From Neckera pumila (lineage: Eukaryota; Streptophyta; Bryopsida; Hypnales; Neckeraceae), in assembly GCA_963969595.1 (NCBI GenBank), contig OZ018414.1, positions 19,947,660 through 20,011,659 on the forward strand: a DNA stretch of 64,000 nucleotides, given 5' to 3'. The notes beneath the pieces were generated by a model. That model made no database searches and was not told the origin of the DNA. It saw nothing but the letters and a program-made list of their open reading frames with translations. The position numbers and the translations under genes are program-made. Below, piece after piece: positions 24,401 through 36,378 of the stretch (position 1 is the first letter of the stretch; each line of letters starts with the position of its first letter).

Positions 24401-24654
24401 TGAAGCTCCATGCCACATGTTATACTTGTATCCACTACACCAGCACCCACAACGCTACCATTGTCCCCGATAAGTTGAACCATCCCATTTGCAGACTGCG
24501 AGATTCCATTGGTAGGTTGACTTCCTCTGTCTTCAAAAAGTCGACCTCTTACCACACGCGCAAGCCTTTCCCCCACGCTCCTCTGTTCTGTTGCGACCAC
24601 CGCACTGCCTACGACATGGAAGGACACCGGACTTCCAAAACCTTCTGTTGCCAT
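21469..24654 (-). CDS. Transposase-like protein, DUF7869-type, 1061 residues
   Basis: This is one uninterrupted open frame of 3186 bp from ATG at 24654. Residues 1-250 are low-complexity and Ser/Arg-rich. Residues 255-350 carry ACKCNC and a VVCNACYAAALGYS motif, the Cys and helical lead-in seen in DUF7869-type proteins. The core has Asp511 (LIVDGMDQ), Asp593 (IQVDNTTRENKN) and GHTHEEIDQRFS at 628-639 (Glu632, Glu633, Asp635). The spacing fits an RNase H-like DDE/D core. A Cys/His patch (CYHCWEYKC, 451-459) precedes the core. The C-terminus (920-1010: GQYVALTVER, PFFLGKVLEF, VLWYWP) looks like a small chromatin- or BAH-like beta domain. The family resemblance is recalled; transposase activity is inference. 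The absence of introns and of internal stops suggests a young or selected gene. Confidence 0.75.
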   Translation of the reverse strand: MATEGFGSPVSFHVVGSAVVATEQRSVGERLARVVRGRLFEDRGSQPTNGISQSANGMVQLIGDNGSVVGAGVVDTSITCGMELHQMKLCPFEVAVCVTHAIDGTKWVGEVVGKLLGDCVGKVIRWRQSFVRRPHPSEVRTSNSNARETHNFSFLPVQTPQFDFQDVEGNASNSNMTSPTHGERSTTERSSRTTQGSEGSTPDERRVQGMPVDTPRRNYSMTNRRARLRNPRERGESASVKVTLESVLLTKEIGACKCNCLRDVDPKYILDQRYMAWGQKYEARSTWILQMLNAFYTRTEGPTRDKYVTKLDGVVVCNACYAAALGYSQRRFKQLKTSHIVYGRVATVHGNTCQRRESAKMSASRESLNVFVNEAGCQQPHRSIRRKMDNAVLPLILLPMNTTKLDVYRYVNEEVKKLVDGSELSMSSFRRLWRTEFPHVQIPPFSRFSKCYHCWEYKCGMESTTNAVAKVKIKELYVLHIRYQMEERRDYWLFKRSAMITPDIFMCLIVDGMDQNTTMIPKMRQTVKNIESRFVKTHLCGVLVHGIGMYADVWVDAHHKHDSNQVITSVMNVICDVKRRKGSLPPTLRIQVDNTTRENKNIYMFAMCAALVGLGFFKEVHLCFLIVGHTHEEIDQRFSVISNVLKRKDIDTLDEMLELVEKGTSYTEAFVSARKLEHVRNWKAFITPHLLRGGEQLTGITFPHHMRFYVENGLVRVQHKQFCSDEWGPTGGHLCLNSVPNIAEKPDLAEVFPTDQRELKALDEFIAYKEKMVLRGHNRMRDMEVVDETKEFKDYLEDFPRRSRERFRDLPFWPSDVLNMNEGSGVVPDVEEGGTSLNAVAGTNGVGTDSADVDLIMATMPNPERRGYFGPRKDRPPPEASRRVTGGRIRGRRNEVVTETPEDANEDPFPPFNPENDVVVGQYVALTVERTEVREGVPFFLGKVLEFGQGRRASKMKVLWYWPTMGSGAQDEAGSNRVRYTNCLESTWEPSGENFSWIDKEAAIYSWMDVPRRGRSGHIVGSNITIYGVQTEKTVIIPHDAKPHLLEYIAMQMEDLDDERL

Positions 24655-27080
24655 TTCATTTAATCAAATGTATGCAAGAGTATTCCACTTGCTGATAATA
24701 GTCCGCTTGCTCTGTCTTCGCGATCAATTGCGTACACTGTACTTCCAAATAAATACTGGAAATTCAAAACATGGCCAGTATAACTTTCAAACAAATAAAA
24801 TACTTTCACCAACATCAGTGAACAAGTTCAATTGATACTCATATTTAACAAGAAGCATATGCTTATTCTTCTTCAAAGCTTTCTATTTCCCATTTCATGA
24901 GTGTCATTTTTCATAGATGTACAACATTTCATGTACTCCTCCAACAATTTCAATCAACCTAAGAATCAAGTACTGCATTTTTCAGTAAACATGAAGGTCA
25001 AATTTCACAACACAAACCTCCTCTTTCGCAACTGGATCAAAAAATTCTGCAGTCCGCTGAATTCTACAACTGAAGCTCTATTGACACAATAAACACGGAT
25101 AAAATTTTGAATTCCAACAATTTCTAGAAAGTTCTAGGGAAGTGTTCAAAACTAATTTGTATCATGCAAGCAACCTCAGCTTTCATTATATTTGGAATAC
25201 AATTTTCAATTAACAACTTCCATAGTTCATTTCAATCCCTACTACTACAATGGGGCCTGTAAATAATACGGTTCTCAGTTTCAGCATTAGAAACTCTATT
25301 TGCCTTCCTCAGTTTGATGTTCTTTCTATTAGAAGAGAAACACGACATCATGAATACTGACATTACCTTCACTTTCATAAAACAATTTTTTTTTAATATT
25401 TTTCCTATTCTTCAATGCTTTTTAACTCATTTTTTACTACTTCACAAAGGTAGGCCAAAGACAATTCTATTGGTAGTATAAAATAGGACTAGTATCTTTT
25501 GAGCATTACATAAGTATAAGAAATCCTTTACCAAGTCAATAGTACCCAAAAGCTTTAAAGCAATTTGAAGATTTTATTATGTACATTTATGTTAGTCATT
25601 AGCATTTCTGAAAAAAAAAATGACTGAATAATTCAGTTTCTCAGGCTTCTCTACAATTTGCATTGCATTTAGGATAAACAGAACTCTTCATTTTCAGTCC
25701 TTCAGAGACTGTTATGTACAAATTGTTTGAAGTTGGAAGCAAAAACTATACCATTCATAGCTCTAATATGGAATCAATACACAACAATCCCAAATATGTG
25801 AGTCTTCCAGTCATCATATTTGTCCTTCTCTACAAAAGAATTTTAATTTTTTTGAATCATGGCATTCATAAATGAATTCAAAAATTTAGAGTTCAAAAAA
25901 GATTTTGATAGTCTCTACACAACAAGATTGTCCTCACCTTCCAAATCACTAGTTTTAATGCAATCAATGAAAGTTTAATATGTAGTCAACAATATAATGA
26001 ACTCTATGAAAAACAATTACAAAATACATAAAACACTTTCCTTTTCATAAATTCTTGGAGTGCCTTTGCAGGAACTTCTTGGACATCAAATAGCATTACC
26101 TTTGCTCTTCATCACCAACTGAAATACAAATTATATTCTTGTAAGCCAATATATTTAACTATTTTTATAAATTGTTTGAAAAATTAAGTACATTAATTGA
26201 GATCACAGTAGAGCACTTTAAATTGAAAGAGTGAATCGCATGGGCTATAAGCCTTTGGTGGTTGTAAGGACTCATATTCCATAATGATTAATGTACTACC
26301 TGTAGCTTCCCTTGAAGAAGTTGGATATTCAAAATAGAAGTGCATTCTTTGATTCCTAAGGACAATACTATTCTTTTTGCTTCAAGTTTAATAAATAAAA
26401 ATTCAAAAAATAAAAAGTCTTTGTTTTGGATTACTGCACAAAAGAAAACCCACAAAAAATATTTAAATGTTTACAACTCCGCTTCAGAATGCCAATTCTT
26501 TGAAGATTCACCCATAAAAGATAGTAAAAAGTAATTGGGCTATAATAGTGCTCACTATATTAATCCAACAAGTTATTAAAAAAAAAAATCATCCTCTACA
26601 TTTTGTTCATTTTTTCTTCTTTTACGAACTGCACAACCCATGCACCCCGAAGTTTTAGTAATATATGGCCAAAATGCAATTAATGGAACTTTGAAAAGTC
26701 ACAATTACATTTTCATGTTTCCAAAGTTTCAGTTACGTCATTCTATTTTTCGAAAATTTAAATTGATATATATTTTTCAATAAGAAAAACAAAAATAGAA
26801 CTTCAATTTCAAAATCCTATGTAAAAGGTACTTGAAGGAGGCAAACAATAAAATATGCAAGCCATGAAAGGTTCCTTTTCAAAATTCAATACACCTTACA
26901 AGAAAATCTACAAGCAAAGACCTGCTAGACTTTGAAAGTACACGTACTTATTAGTTACCCCATGAAGTCCTGAAGCCTTTTCTCTTTCAAAATAAACTCC
27001 AAAGTGCTACTCTTTTTGCGTTCAACTTAAACATCAGAATTTAAGCATTCAAATTGAAATAAAAAGTTTTTTTCATGAAG
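24655..27080. other. Upstream flank of the transposase-like gene, no gene seen
   Basis: The sequence is AT-rich with short frames only. It would hold the promoter of the minus-strand gene, but no TATA box could be singled out among the many AT runs. Confidence 0.5.
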
Positions 27081-27149
27081 ATGCTTTGATTGCCCTCAAA
27101 ATAAGAAACTTTGTAACTTTCGGATCACTAATGGAAATGAAATGAATCA

Positions 27150-28260
27150 AAGCTTCCTATTTAGACTAAATTCTAATCTTTTAGGAAAAAATTGTGAAAA
27201 AAAATATTTCATTTTTTTGGGTTTTTTTTCTTGGTGCCCGGTTTCCCCCATTTTGATGTTACTGAAGCATAACTTCTTTTCTTGGGCATTGATTGCAATA
27301 AAGATTACATCCCTCGAAAGCTTATAAGTTTCTCTACCTTATGGGCAAGTTTTATAAAGTTTCACCAAAAATTGAGCTCATACAAACCTGCCCAAGATCC
27401 TTTTTGTTCCCCATAGGGAGAATGGGACTTTAGAGGTTCATTTAATTCATATTTCTATTTGTCCTCAAATTGTTAATTGTTATTTGTAATTGCCCAAAAC
27501 CCTTGCATTGTTGTGAAAGTCAAAACCCCTAAAGGGCCAATATGCATTTCTGGTCTACATAAAAATGTCAGGGAGGTATGTGTATCTACAGATACTCAAA
27601 TTGTGAGCCCTACTTCTAATGAATTACTAGGGATGACGAGTACCTTTCATATGTACTAAATTTTCTTGTATTTGAAAATACAAGTAAAAAATTGATGCCT
27701 CACATTTTTCTTTTTTTAATAACTGGGCAGTACGGACCAATTTGAAAATATCTCTTTCTCCATAAAGTAATATCCGAAATTGGTCTTCTAGAGTGAAATA
27801 CACCACAAATGTTTGAATCATTTTATTTTGATGAATCAGTCCAAAGTCTGCAGGATTTCTCATTTGCGGACAATTAGGAATTTAATACTATGAAATAAGC
27901 TTTCGAACCCATTCTCTTATTCAATTTACAATATTTTCAGAAAACAATAAAATCATGGGATGAAGATTGTTTATTACAACATTGTAAGTCTTTGGAAAGC
28001 CGTTTTCCAATTCTTTAATTAAACTCTAAACACTTTAGTATTTAGAATCAATCTCTAAAACTACCTATTCTCTATCTTTTTCCCAAATATGCTGTACTTG
28101 TACAATTCCAAATGATTTGTATTTCTCTGGAAATAGGGCCAACATGTCTAGGAAAAAGAATAAAAACCTCAAAAAAATTCTTAGAAAAGTGAGCTTCCTA
28201 AATTGCAGCTACCCTATTTTCTGCCAGTCTCAAATAAATTTGCTCAATCCTAAAGTTATA
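27150..28260. repeat. Dispersed repeats related to 46530-46735 and 3230-4440
   Basis: The left part (27200-27450) resembles 46530-46735: both hold a TTGGGCA(C/T)CGATTGAAATAAA-like block, CTCCCT/GAGGAGA and GGGNCTTTAGNGGTT. The right part (27520-28260) is copy 2 of dispersed repeat F, with the ATTACAACATTG block at 27974. No reading frame is conserved. Confidence 0.45.
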
Positions 28261-28292
28261 TGTAATGAAGACAGTTTTTTCAATACACTGGT

Positions 28293-28690
28293 TAAGTAGG
28301 ATGCTCTAAAAGCGACCATTCAAGAGCTTTGCATTTTTCGTAGGTTTCCATAAAAAGAAACATTTTACACTCATTTTCAAAACGAAAAAAAAAGGATGAA
28401 GAATGAAAAAAAAGTGATTTCATGTTTCTTAAAGCATTTTTTAAATTAGTTTTGAATTTCCTAAATTTTTTATTGTAGGTTCCTATTTGAGACCCTAGGT
28501 CTCCCAAAAGGCATCTTCTTTCAACTTCTAAAGTGATTTGAGGAAATGAATGCCAATTATTGGCTCTTCCAATAAAGAATACTTTTTGTGGTGGGGGGGG
28601 GGGCAAACAATGACTCCGGTGGTCCATTTAATAACCAACTCATCTCTATTCAATACCATTTTATAGGGTTGATTTGAAGAAGGCGTTCAC
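28293..28690. mobile_element. B-family MITE, copy 1, right terminus missing
   Basis: It starts TAAGTAGGATGCTCTAAAAG. The interior matches the element at 44073 in inverted orientation (GAGACCCTAGGTCTCCCAAAA, CTAAAGTGATTTGAGGAAAT, AAAGAATACTTT, GATTTGAAGAAG). The expected inverted terminus CTTTTAGAGCAT is absent on the right, so this copy is truncated by roughly 20-25 bp. Confidence 0.75.
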
Positions 28691-29554
28691 TGTTTGATGT
28701 TTGTACCTTACGTGTTAAAAAAATAACTATATTTGAGCGTTGTCATTTCAACATTAGTCAAATTTTTTTAGGGGTTACAATTATTTTAAAAATATGTTTT
28801 GGCTTAAAATTGCTCAATTTTTAAGAAACCGAGTTCACTCTTCCACTACCCAAAAATCATAAAGTTCACGAAGCAGCCAGTTTCCCAACAGAAGAGCACA
28901 ACGGAGAACTCGATGGCTGACCTCATTTGCGCAAAAACTTTGCAGCACTAACTATTTCTGGAAGAAGTAAGAAAACCCTAATCTACGCAACTCCAGTTCT
29001 ACAGATGCACAGATTTCTTGACTAGGAGACAACTGAAGATGTAAACGCAGACCCTCTTCTCAGATTTGCATACATCGCGAAGAAAGCCCCGTGACCGAGA
29101 GCTTCGATAGGAACAGTTACTTCTGAACTGTAAATTGCAGAGATTGTCGAGAGAGTGGTTCATTTACAGATTTCAGAGTAGTCGCGAGAGACGTGTTGCA
29201 ACTTCGTTTTCTGTTTTTCCGAGCGCTGACAGGTGAACCCTAACGGTGTTCCAATTGAATCTTACAGTGCCTTTCATGTGGTAATTCAATCCTAATTGCT
29301 CATTCGAAAGTCCTGCAAGACTAACAATCAAATTGCGTACTACCGGACTGGATTCAGCGAATTCGGTAATCGCAGATTCGGTTCAGCGGAGCGGAGTGGG
29401 CGGAGCGGATCGCGTGCTTGCTCACAGCTTCTGAGCCTTGCCGTGGAAGTTCAAGCGCTGAAGCAAGTCGGCAGAAGACGCGAACTCCAGGTGAGATTTC
29501 TAAACCCTAGCAATCGAAATGAATTTCTTCAGAGCTGGAGTGCGTCGCTGGTAG

Positions 29555-29594
29555 TGAACAGTGAACCTCCGCGCGCGCGGAGGTTCACTGTTCA
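29555..29594. repeat. Perfect 40-bp GC-rich palindrome
   Basis: The left arm TGAACAGTGAACCTCCGCGC is followed directly by its exact reverse complement, with no spacer. The outer bases beyond 29555 and 29594 do not pair. It can form a cruciform, or a 20-bp stem in RNA. Confidence 0.97.
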
Positions 29595-30613
29595 TCGGAG
29601 TTGGTCTGCGTTAGAAAAAAAAAAAAATTCAAAAATGCCAGTCGTGACGTCACCTGCCCGAGATCGACTTTGTCAAAGCTCCGCTTCCTGCTCCCCTCCG
29701 CTCAAATCTGCGCGCTCCTGCTCCTCTCCTCTCCTGCTCCTGTCCGTTCAGTTCAGTCCGCTCCCCGTCAAGTGCGAACAATGTTGCTCGCGTTCTGGGG
29801 ACACAAAATCGCTTGAGGTCAGATGTGCTCAAGCTTCGCCAACTTCGGGAAAAAACCACAATCGATTCTTGCGAGATTGATCAGAAGCTGGGGTGCTCAA
29901 GAAATTCTGTGGAATCAATCTGGGAAGAGGCTAGGATGTGCTCAAGTGATTTTGTGTATTCCATCTCCTCCTCCCTAGCTTCACCTCTGTGATTTCCTCG
30001 AAATTGGGAAGTACCATAAATTGATAGCGGCCGCTGAAGTTGCAGACAGACAGTCGGGACGCTCAAGTGGACGGCGCCAGGGCTTCTACACTGGACTTGC
30101 GAAACACCGACCCCAGCTTCTTCCTCAAGCAGGCGCAGGTTCACAGCCTCGTGGAGATTCTGACGTCCTCAAATTCTCCTACGGAGTTGGAGAACAACAC
30201 TCACAGGTACGCTGGATTGTTTTCTAACCTAAATGAATTTGCACCATTTCCGTTCTAGAATCCCGTTTCTAGTATACTGTGTCTAAATGCGACTGCAGAG
30301 ACTTCGGCCTTACCAACCTAGAACACTCCCCTGAAACACTAACCCTGAGTTTCTATGACACCAGATGAAAAGACTGTGCACGCTTGTTTTTGCTGACTAA
30401 AGCATACGGTGCGGAGATACATGAGCCAAGACGTGGCTGCTTGAGATTTCAAAAATTCTGGGCCTCTTGTTCACGTTGAGTATTCGCAAGAATTTGCAAG
30501 GACCGACTTTCTTTTCTGCAGCAGAGACTGACATTCCTAATTCTAGAAACCGTGCTTGCGGAAGGTGCTGAGAAAGTGGAGGCTGAGTGGAAGTTTGCAG
30601 GATTTTGTCTGTT

Positions 30614-30727
30614 GGGGTGCAGAGCTGCGTGGTGACTACCGTGGTCAGGAGACTGCGCTACGAAGTCGCTGGGGTGCAAAGCTGCGTGGTAACTTCATTG
30701 GTCAGGAGACTGCGCTACCAAGTCAGA
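30614..30727. repeat. 57-bp tandem duplication
   Basis: The copies 30614-30670 and 30671-30727 share GGGGTGCA, AGCTGCGTGGT and GGTCAGGAGACTGCGCTAC. The unit is a multiple of three and one frame stays open through both, giving a 19-residue repeat (LRGxxxGQETAL). Confidence 0.9.
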
Positions 30728-31299
30728 GTTCGGAATTTCTGAGTCAAACAGACAGGACGACTGTGCCGAATGTAGGCATAGGTAAGAGAAGATCTGAGCT
30801 GATTATATGAATTTGGAATTGAGCATGGATGGTGCAATAAACAGTCTCACATGGATAGAGATGGAGTTGCATATAACGGAGCTTGCAAATAGAAGTCGGC
30901 TTCTCTTATTTCTTATGTAAATTTCAATATTCTTTTCCCTTCCTGTTTTGAGTTGTGTTTAAATCTGCGTTGTCCTTCACAGTATTTGCATGCAGTTGGG
31001 GTTAGTTTTTAGTGATATGCAATGCTAAATAAAGGAAACCAATGAGTGATGGCGAGAAAAACAGTTCCCATTTTGGAGTCCTCTTCAATGGCACATTCTT
31101 ACGAGTATTTGGAAGAGAAGAGTACAGTATTGACCTCATTGGAAAGCTCAATCTTGCTTAGCCGCCACCTCTTAGCCATCACAGTAGTTGTTGTAGTAAC
31201 ACGTCGCCAAACATTGTATCCAATTAGAAGCTCGTAATTCTTCATCACTTGTTTGATCTGTGTTTCGGAAAATGGATAAGAGAATATAACATTCCCTCT

Positions 31300-34200
31300 T
31301 ACAGTACTGGTAGACAGATTTTTGGTGGAGAGAGCAGTTCCAATTTTGTGTAACTTTATTAGAACTGGTTAACCCATGAACGTGTCAGTACAATTTTTTG
31401 CACATTTTTGCTTGTATGTTTGCATAGAAACAACATGCACCAGAATTTCATAAAATGGTCATTAAGGAGGGTTTTCTTTTTTATATTCAAGTATTACATT
31501 GGATGAATGAGAATTTAGCTCTACTTAATACTGCCTCGAAGCCTTCTGTTCATTGTCCAAAATTTGGATGTTAGAGCGCTTTATGATTAATAATGTTATC
31601 TCAAGGTCAAATTTTGAACATGACAAGCAATTGTATACATAATTGCTCTTTTCATGTGCTTTACTTAATTGTCATCCACGGTAAATTCCTAAAGTTGAAA
31701 TAAAACTTTGATTAGCAAGTTCTTTGAGAATTCGGAAACTTAGCTGGGGTTACAAAAAATAACAGACATTGTCCTTCGAAAAGTTAAATGTGGCAAGCTT
31801 AGTACCTTAGATATTGTTTGTCACCGTAGAAGGAGAAAATGAAGACCATCCCTACAAGCTTAGAATCCCCACGTTGTCGCTTCTTCTACATGCATGTCGA
31901 AAGATGTTAGGTTTTTTGCATCTGCTAATGTAAATTGGCACTTACATAGTTTTTTTTTAATAGAATTGAACCTTTGTCCGTCTAATCTATTTGGGTTTGA
32001 ATCTATGAAATCAATGAATGAATTCCTATTTACAGATGAGAGATTATGTTGTTGTTGTTGACTAAACTATCTATTGGATATTGTGCACAATTATAACAAA
32101 TAACAAAAATCTTTAGGTTATCAGGTAATGGTAAATGTTTCAAGCTTTTGTTGCTACCCACTCAATCAATGAGCAATCCATTCTAAAGGTTTTAGTCGAT
32201 TGCCATTAATACCATGGAATTGCTTTGAATTTAATGAAAATTAGAAAATTAAAAAAAATTCTAAGAATGTAATTGAAATATGGTCACTTTACTATTATGA
32301 TTGAAAAAAGGCAAGTACTATGCCAATGGCGAATAAACAATTCACAATTTAAATCTGGCTCGCTAGTTAGTCCTTGATTTTGAAGTTAATTTTAAGTTAA
32401 GACGTTCTGTAGGTCACCCTTTCAGAGTTGAAGTGAAATGTGGGTTGGTGTACAATTTTGATATATTTTCTATTTTTTTTTCCTATAAGACAAATTAAAT
32501 TTGCAGTGAGTTTCATTTTACATGTATCCTCTTAGAAAATCTGTGGTTCCTATAGTTGTACATTTCTTTCTTTGAAAGCAGAAATATATATGTTTAGACA
32601 AACTGGATAATCACAAATATAAATTTTTTCTATATTTTTAGTTTTTACACTGTTGATGAATTTCCATCCTTAACAAATGTCAAGGTTTAAATTAATAAGG
32701 AATTCATTATTATTTCTTAAAGAATTATGAATGGAGATGAAAAATAAAATTGAAGTTAACATTATTATTTTGATACTACTAAGAATGAAGTACATTTTAT
32801 AAGTGGTGTGATTATGGTGATTGACAGTGAACGTTCCTGTCATAGAACAAAGTAGGAAATGTTTTGAAGTGCCATCATAAACATTTGTTGAGCTTATAGT
32901 GGATAGTATAAACTTCTATGGAACATGTTTTTAGAGCCCTTTACTCTACGATGTAGTTGAAAGCTATTGAAGGACAGAATCTTCAAGAATTAATTAGAAT
33001 TGATAATGAAAATGCATTTGCAAAGTTCCAAATCACTTTTAGAGAGAAAAAACGAAGAGTTTCATCGTGATTGCATTAAAGCAATAAATTTAGATTAATT
33101 GTGGAAGCCTCTTCAACTACTGACGTAGTAGAAAGGAGATATGCATGTAAATATTGTATACAGTTGCTTATAAAGATATTTTTATGGTTATCTAGAAGTG
33201 CAATCCTAAAAATTAATTTATGCTATATTATTCTAATAATATGTTCTTATATGATGTATTAGAACCTATGTTGTATTTATAAATCTATAATTTGTTGTTC
33301 TATAGAAATTAGAACACATTCCTTTTTGTCTTACATGGTTTTATATTTTTAACTAGTGCCCCCAACATAAATTATATTATTCAATTTTAGGACAAGTGGT
33401 ACCCAATGAAAGTGATATAACTTTGTTAAAGGATCATGAAATTGAAGGTCTTCAAAGAATGTATTGGATGTTCAGAAATCTTATTACACAACTGAAATTA
33501 TTGCCAAGAATTAATATTGAATGTGTTATGATGAAATGCATTGCCCTAGATCAAGTAACTAATGATGCAATTGTTTATGTGAAGTAGGTCGAGAGAAAAA
33601 GCATTTTTTGGAGCTTCACACGAAGGTTTTGTGCAAAATTGAGCTAGGTAAGCCTCCTGCACTGGTTTAGAAATCAAAACCTCAATTTTCATTCTAATCC
33701 CTTGTAGATGCAAAAGATAAAGGAATGATCAAAATTGTAGCTTGTAGGAGATTTTTAGAAAATCACTGTAATATTCGAGACAGCAGTAGGCAAGTGGAGT
33801 ACACTTTGATTATTAATTGACATGACCTTGATACAATGAATTTGTTGATGAATTAGTGAGTCCATTTGCAACTTTGCACATAGTAAAAGATCAGAAGTAG
33901 TATGTGTAAATATGTTTTAGCAATTCATGTGTTTCTTCACAGAATTCCATTTGACTATTATTTATGAAATTGACAATGATCAGAAAAATTTTAGGATTGT
34001 TTAGGCATAATTTTAGCACTACATGTGACGTGTTTCTGAGGGTTGTTTGAAGACTATTATGCCTCATTTTGTTCTATGAATTCTATGCGTCTCGAATGTC
34101 TTTTTCCATTTACATGTGTCAATTTTAACCAAACGCTCCAAGAGTTTAGTGAAGTCTCTATTTTTTGAAAAAGTGGGCTTCAGGTGTTTGGAAATTAAAA

Positions 34201-36378
34201 GCGTTTTTCCTGTGAAGTTAAATGGGTGTGGGGCTTTCACTTTGCAGGAACAAGACTTAAAAGGAAATTGAGGGGGGAAAATTTGAAGTACATATGGCTT
34301 TGAGAGGTACCTCAACTGATTAAGAGGACGCAGATCTTAGGAACTAAGTGTGGAAGCTTTGAAATCAAGAAGTAGAAGAGCGTTTGGATCAGGTATTACT
34401 TCGAATTTATTGTTTATCCTTGCCGGTTTTTGATGTGAGAACTCCATTGTTAAATTATGGAGGTCTATAGTAGTGGTATTTAATTTGAAAAACAAACTTG
34501 TAATGAGCGATATATAGCACCAACAATTCAATAGTCCAATAGGATGTTATTTTAAAGTTTTTGGAGAATTAAATTGGAAATGACGTTTATAAAAGGAATG
34601 TCGTGGAATATGCTACAACAGGAAAGTAGAAGAAATACTGTTCAATATTTTACTAGAGAATACAAATTTTGATTTTCCCCTAAACGTCCATTGTTTTCAT
34701 TTACTTTGTTTTAGAGTCAATTGTTTATGGAAATCCATAATGATGGTAAAGTGCATATGAAATGAAACCAACAAACAGGTCAACCTTGTTTGATTTGCCT
34801 TACATAATTGAAGTATTTACATAATGACCGGGTCCTTCATGTAAATACCATTGGTACTAGTTATAATGTGTTATTCAAATGAAGTATGTTGGATTAGTGG
34901 ATTGAGGTATTTGCTTATAAGAGGGAACGACATGTATAAGAGTTTAATAGTACAAAGGTGTAGGTCTCTATATAAAAAATGGTGTCCTTGACTCTTAAAA
35001 AATAAGAGAAATGAAATTGATTGTTTAGGTATTTTAGGTTTTCGAAGAGAAATACATTTTGTTGTTTCAGAACCCTATGACTGAATTGCCATTTCAATTT
35101 TAGATTAAAGAATTGAAGTTCGTTCATTGCTTTACATATGTAATTGTTGAATGTTTTGCTTCACAAGTAGGATGTGAAGTATAAGTGTTTTTTAAAATAC
35201 CTCAACGTATAAAGGTTTGAGCATGAGTTTGGGAAATAATTATACCTTTTTTTCCGGAACATTGTTTTATTAGTTTCAATAAGTTGCTTTTCTTGGAACC
35301 TGAGAATACTTCATAGTGGATGTACAATTAAACATTTTGAGTATTGGAGAAGAAAGTGTTGAGACTCTGTCCATGAATGTTGAAACATAAGGATTAGATT
35401 TTTATTGCACAAACAATTGTTGTGTGGAGGTATGTATGAGTGAGAACTAAAATCTTACTTATTTGCAAATAAGATTGGAAGACTGAACACAAGAATAGGA
35501 ATTTGAATAGTGTCATGGTTATAGTTTATTAACTATAGCGTGTGGAACTTCATATTATACAAAACATATGAATTTGAATGTGGAGATTACTTCTGTTTTT
35601 ATTCATTTGTGAAATTGATGTTATGATTGATTTTGAAATTTGAAGTATATATAAGTAATAATGTTCGGTGCATCACATAGCAAAACAATTTTTGCAACAT
35701 CACTGAGAATCTTACATTTTGTACCATTGAATGCAAGACATGTATAGTATATTGAGAGTATGGAACATATGTCAGAATATGCAAAATCTGTAAGTGAAGA
35801 AGTACACATCTTTATATTTTATATTAGTTCAACGGCATTACAAATTTTACTCAAGCGGTACGATGTGACTCTGTGGAAGTTAATTTTTACTTTGCCTTCT
35901 GCTTTAGTGCTTGTTTTTACTTTATCTTATAGGCAAAAAAAAAATATAGACATATAACAATGAGGATAATTACATATAACTATATTCAAAGGTGTTACAT
36001 ATGTCTCTCAACATATTAGTTGTATTATGGATTGAAGATTCTGGATTCATTGTGAATGTACGGAAGAAGTAGCGGGATTATATTATTTGCAAGCAGCACG
36101 AGTTTTCCAAAAAACGATTATATTTTGGTACTGTGATTGGAGCGGATGAAAGAAGTAAGAGGTAGTAGTCATTATTTTTTCTAAAAACCTTCATGAATAA
36201 TAAATACATGTAAAGAGAGTGTGTTTCTTTTGAATGACTAAAATCTTCACAGTAATAGTATCATGTGTGAAAGAACCATGAGAGTAACAGTCTAGAATTC
36301 ATTGATGTGCTTGTTACAACTGTTATAGTCATTCCAAATTAATAAACTGTATGTGGATTTTTTAATTGCTAAGGCATT
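31300..36378. other. AT-rich stretch upstream of the two-part gene
   Basis: No gene can be modelled. One exon-like piece stands out at 33391-33587: it follows an AG acceptor-like TTTTAG, stays open for 65 codons in AT-rich DNA and reads as a helical peptide (LQRMYWMFRNL, LKLLPRINIECVMM) before a stop. It is not recognised. Confidence 0.35.

Larger units (their letters stand above)
28850..31300. other. GC-richer island with exon-like pieces, no gene model
   Basis: This region differs from the surrounding AT-rich DNA. A frame at 30043-30207 is GC-rich at third positions (LDLRNTDPSFFLKQAQ, SLVEIL) and ends at CACAG|GTACGC, which would be a donor. A second open piece at 30547-30780 ends at ATAG|GTAAGA and contains a 57-bp tandem duplication. 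The phases of the two do not join cleanly and neither is recognised. It may be the 5' region of a gene or of a longer transcript on the plus strand, or remains of one. Confidence 0.3.

Noticed and set aside
29296..29880. 194-codon frame in the GC-richer island
   Set aside because: It runs through the 40-bp palindrome, an A-run and a CTCCTG-rich tract. The peptide is low-complexity Arg/Ser with no domain.
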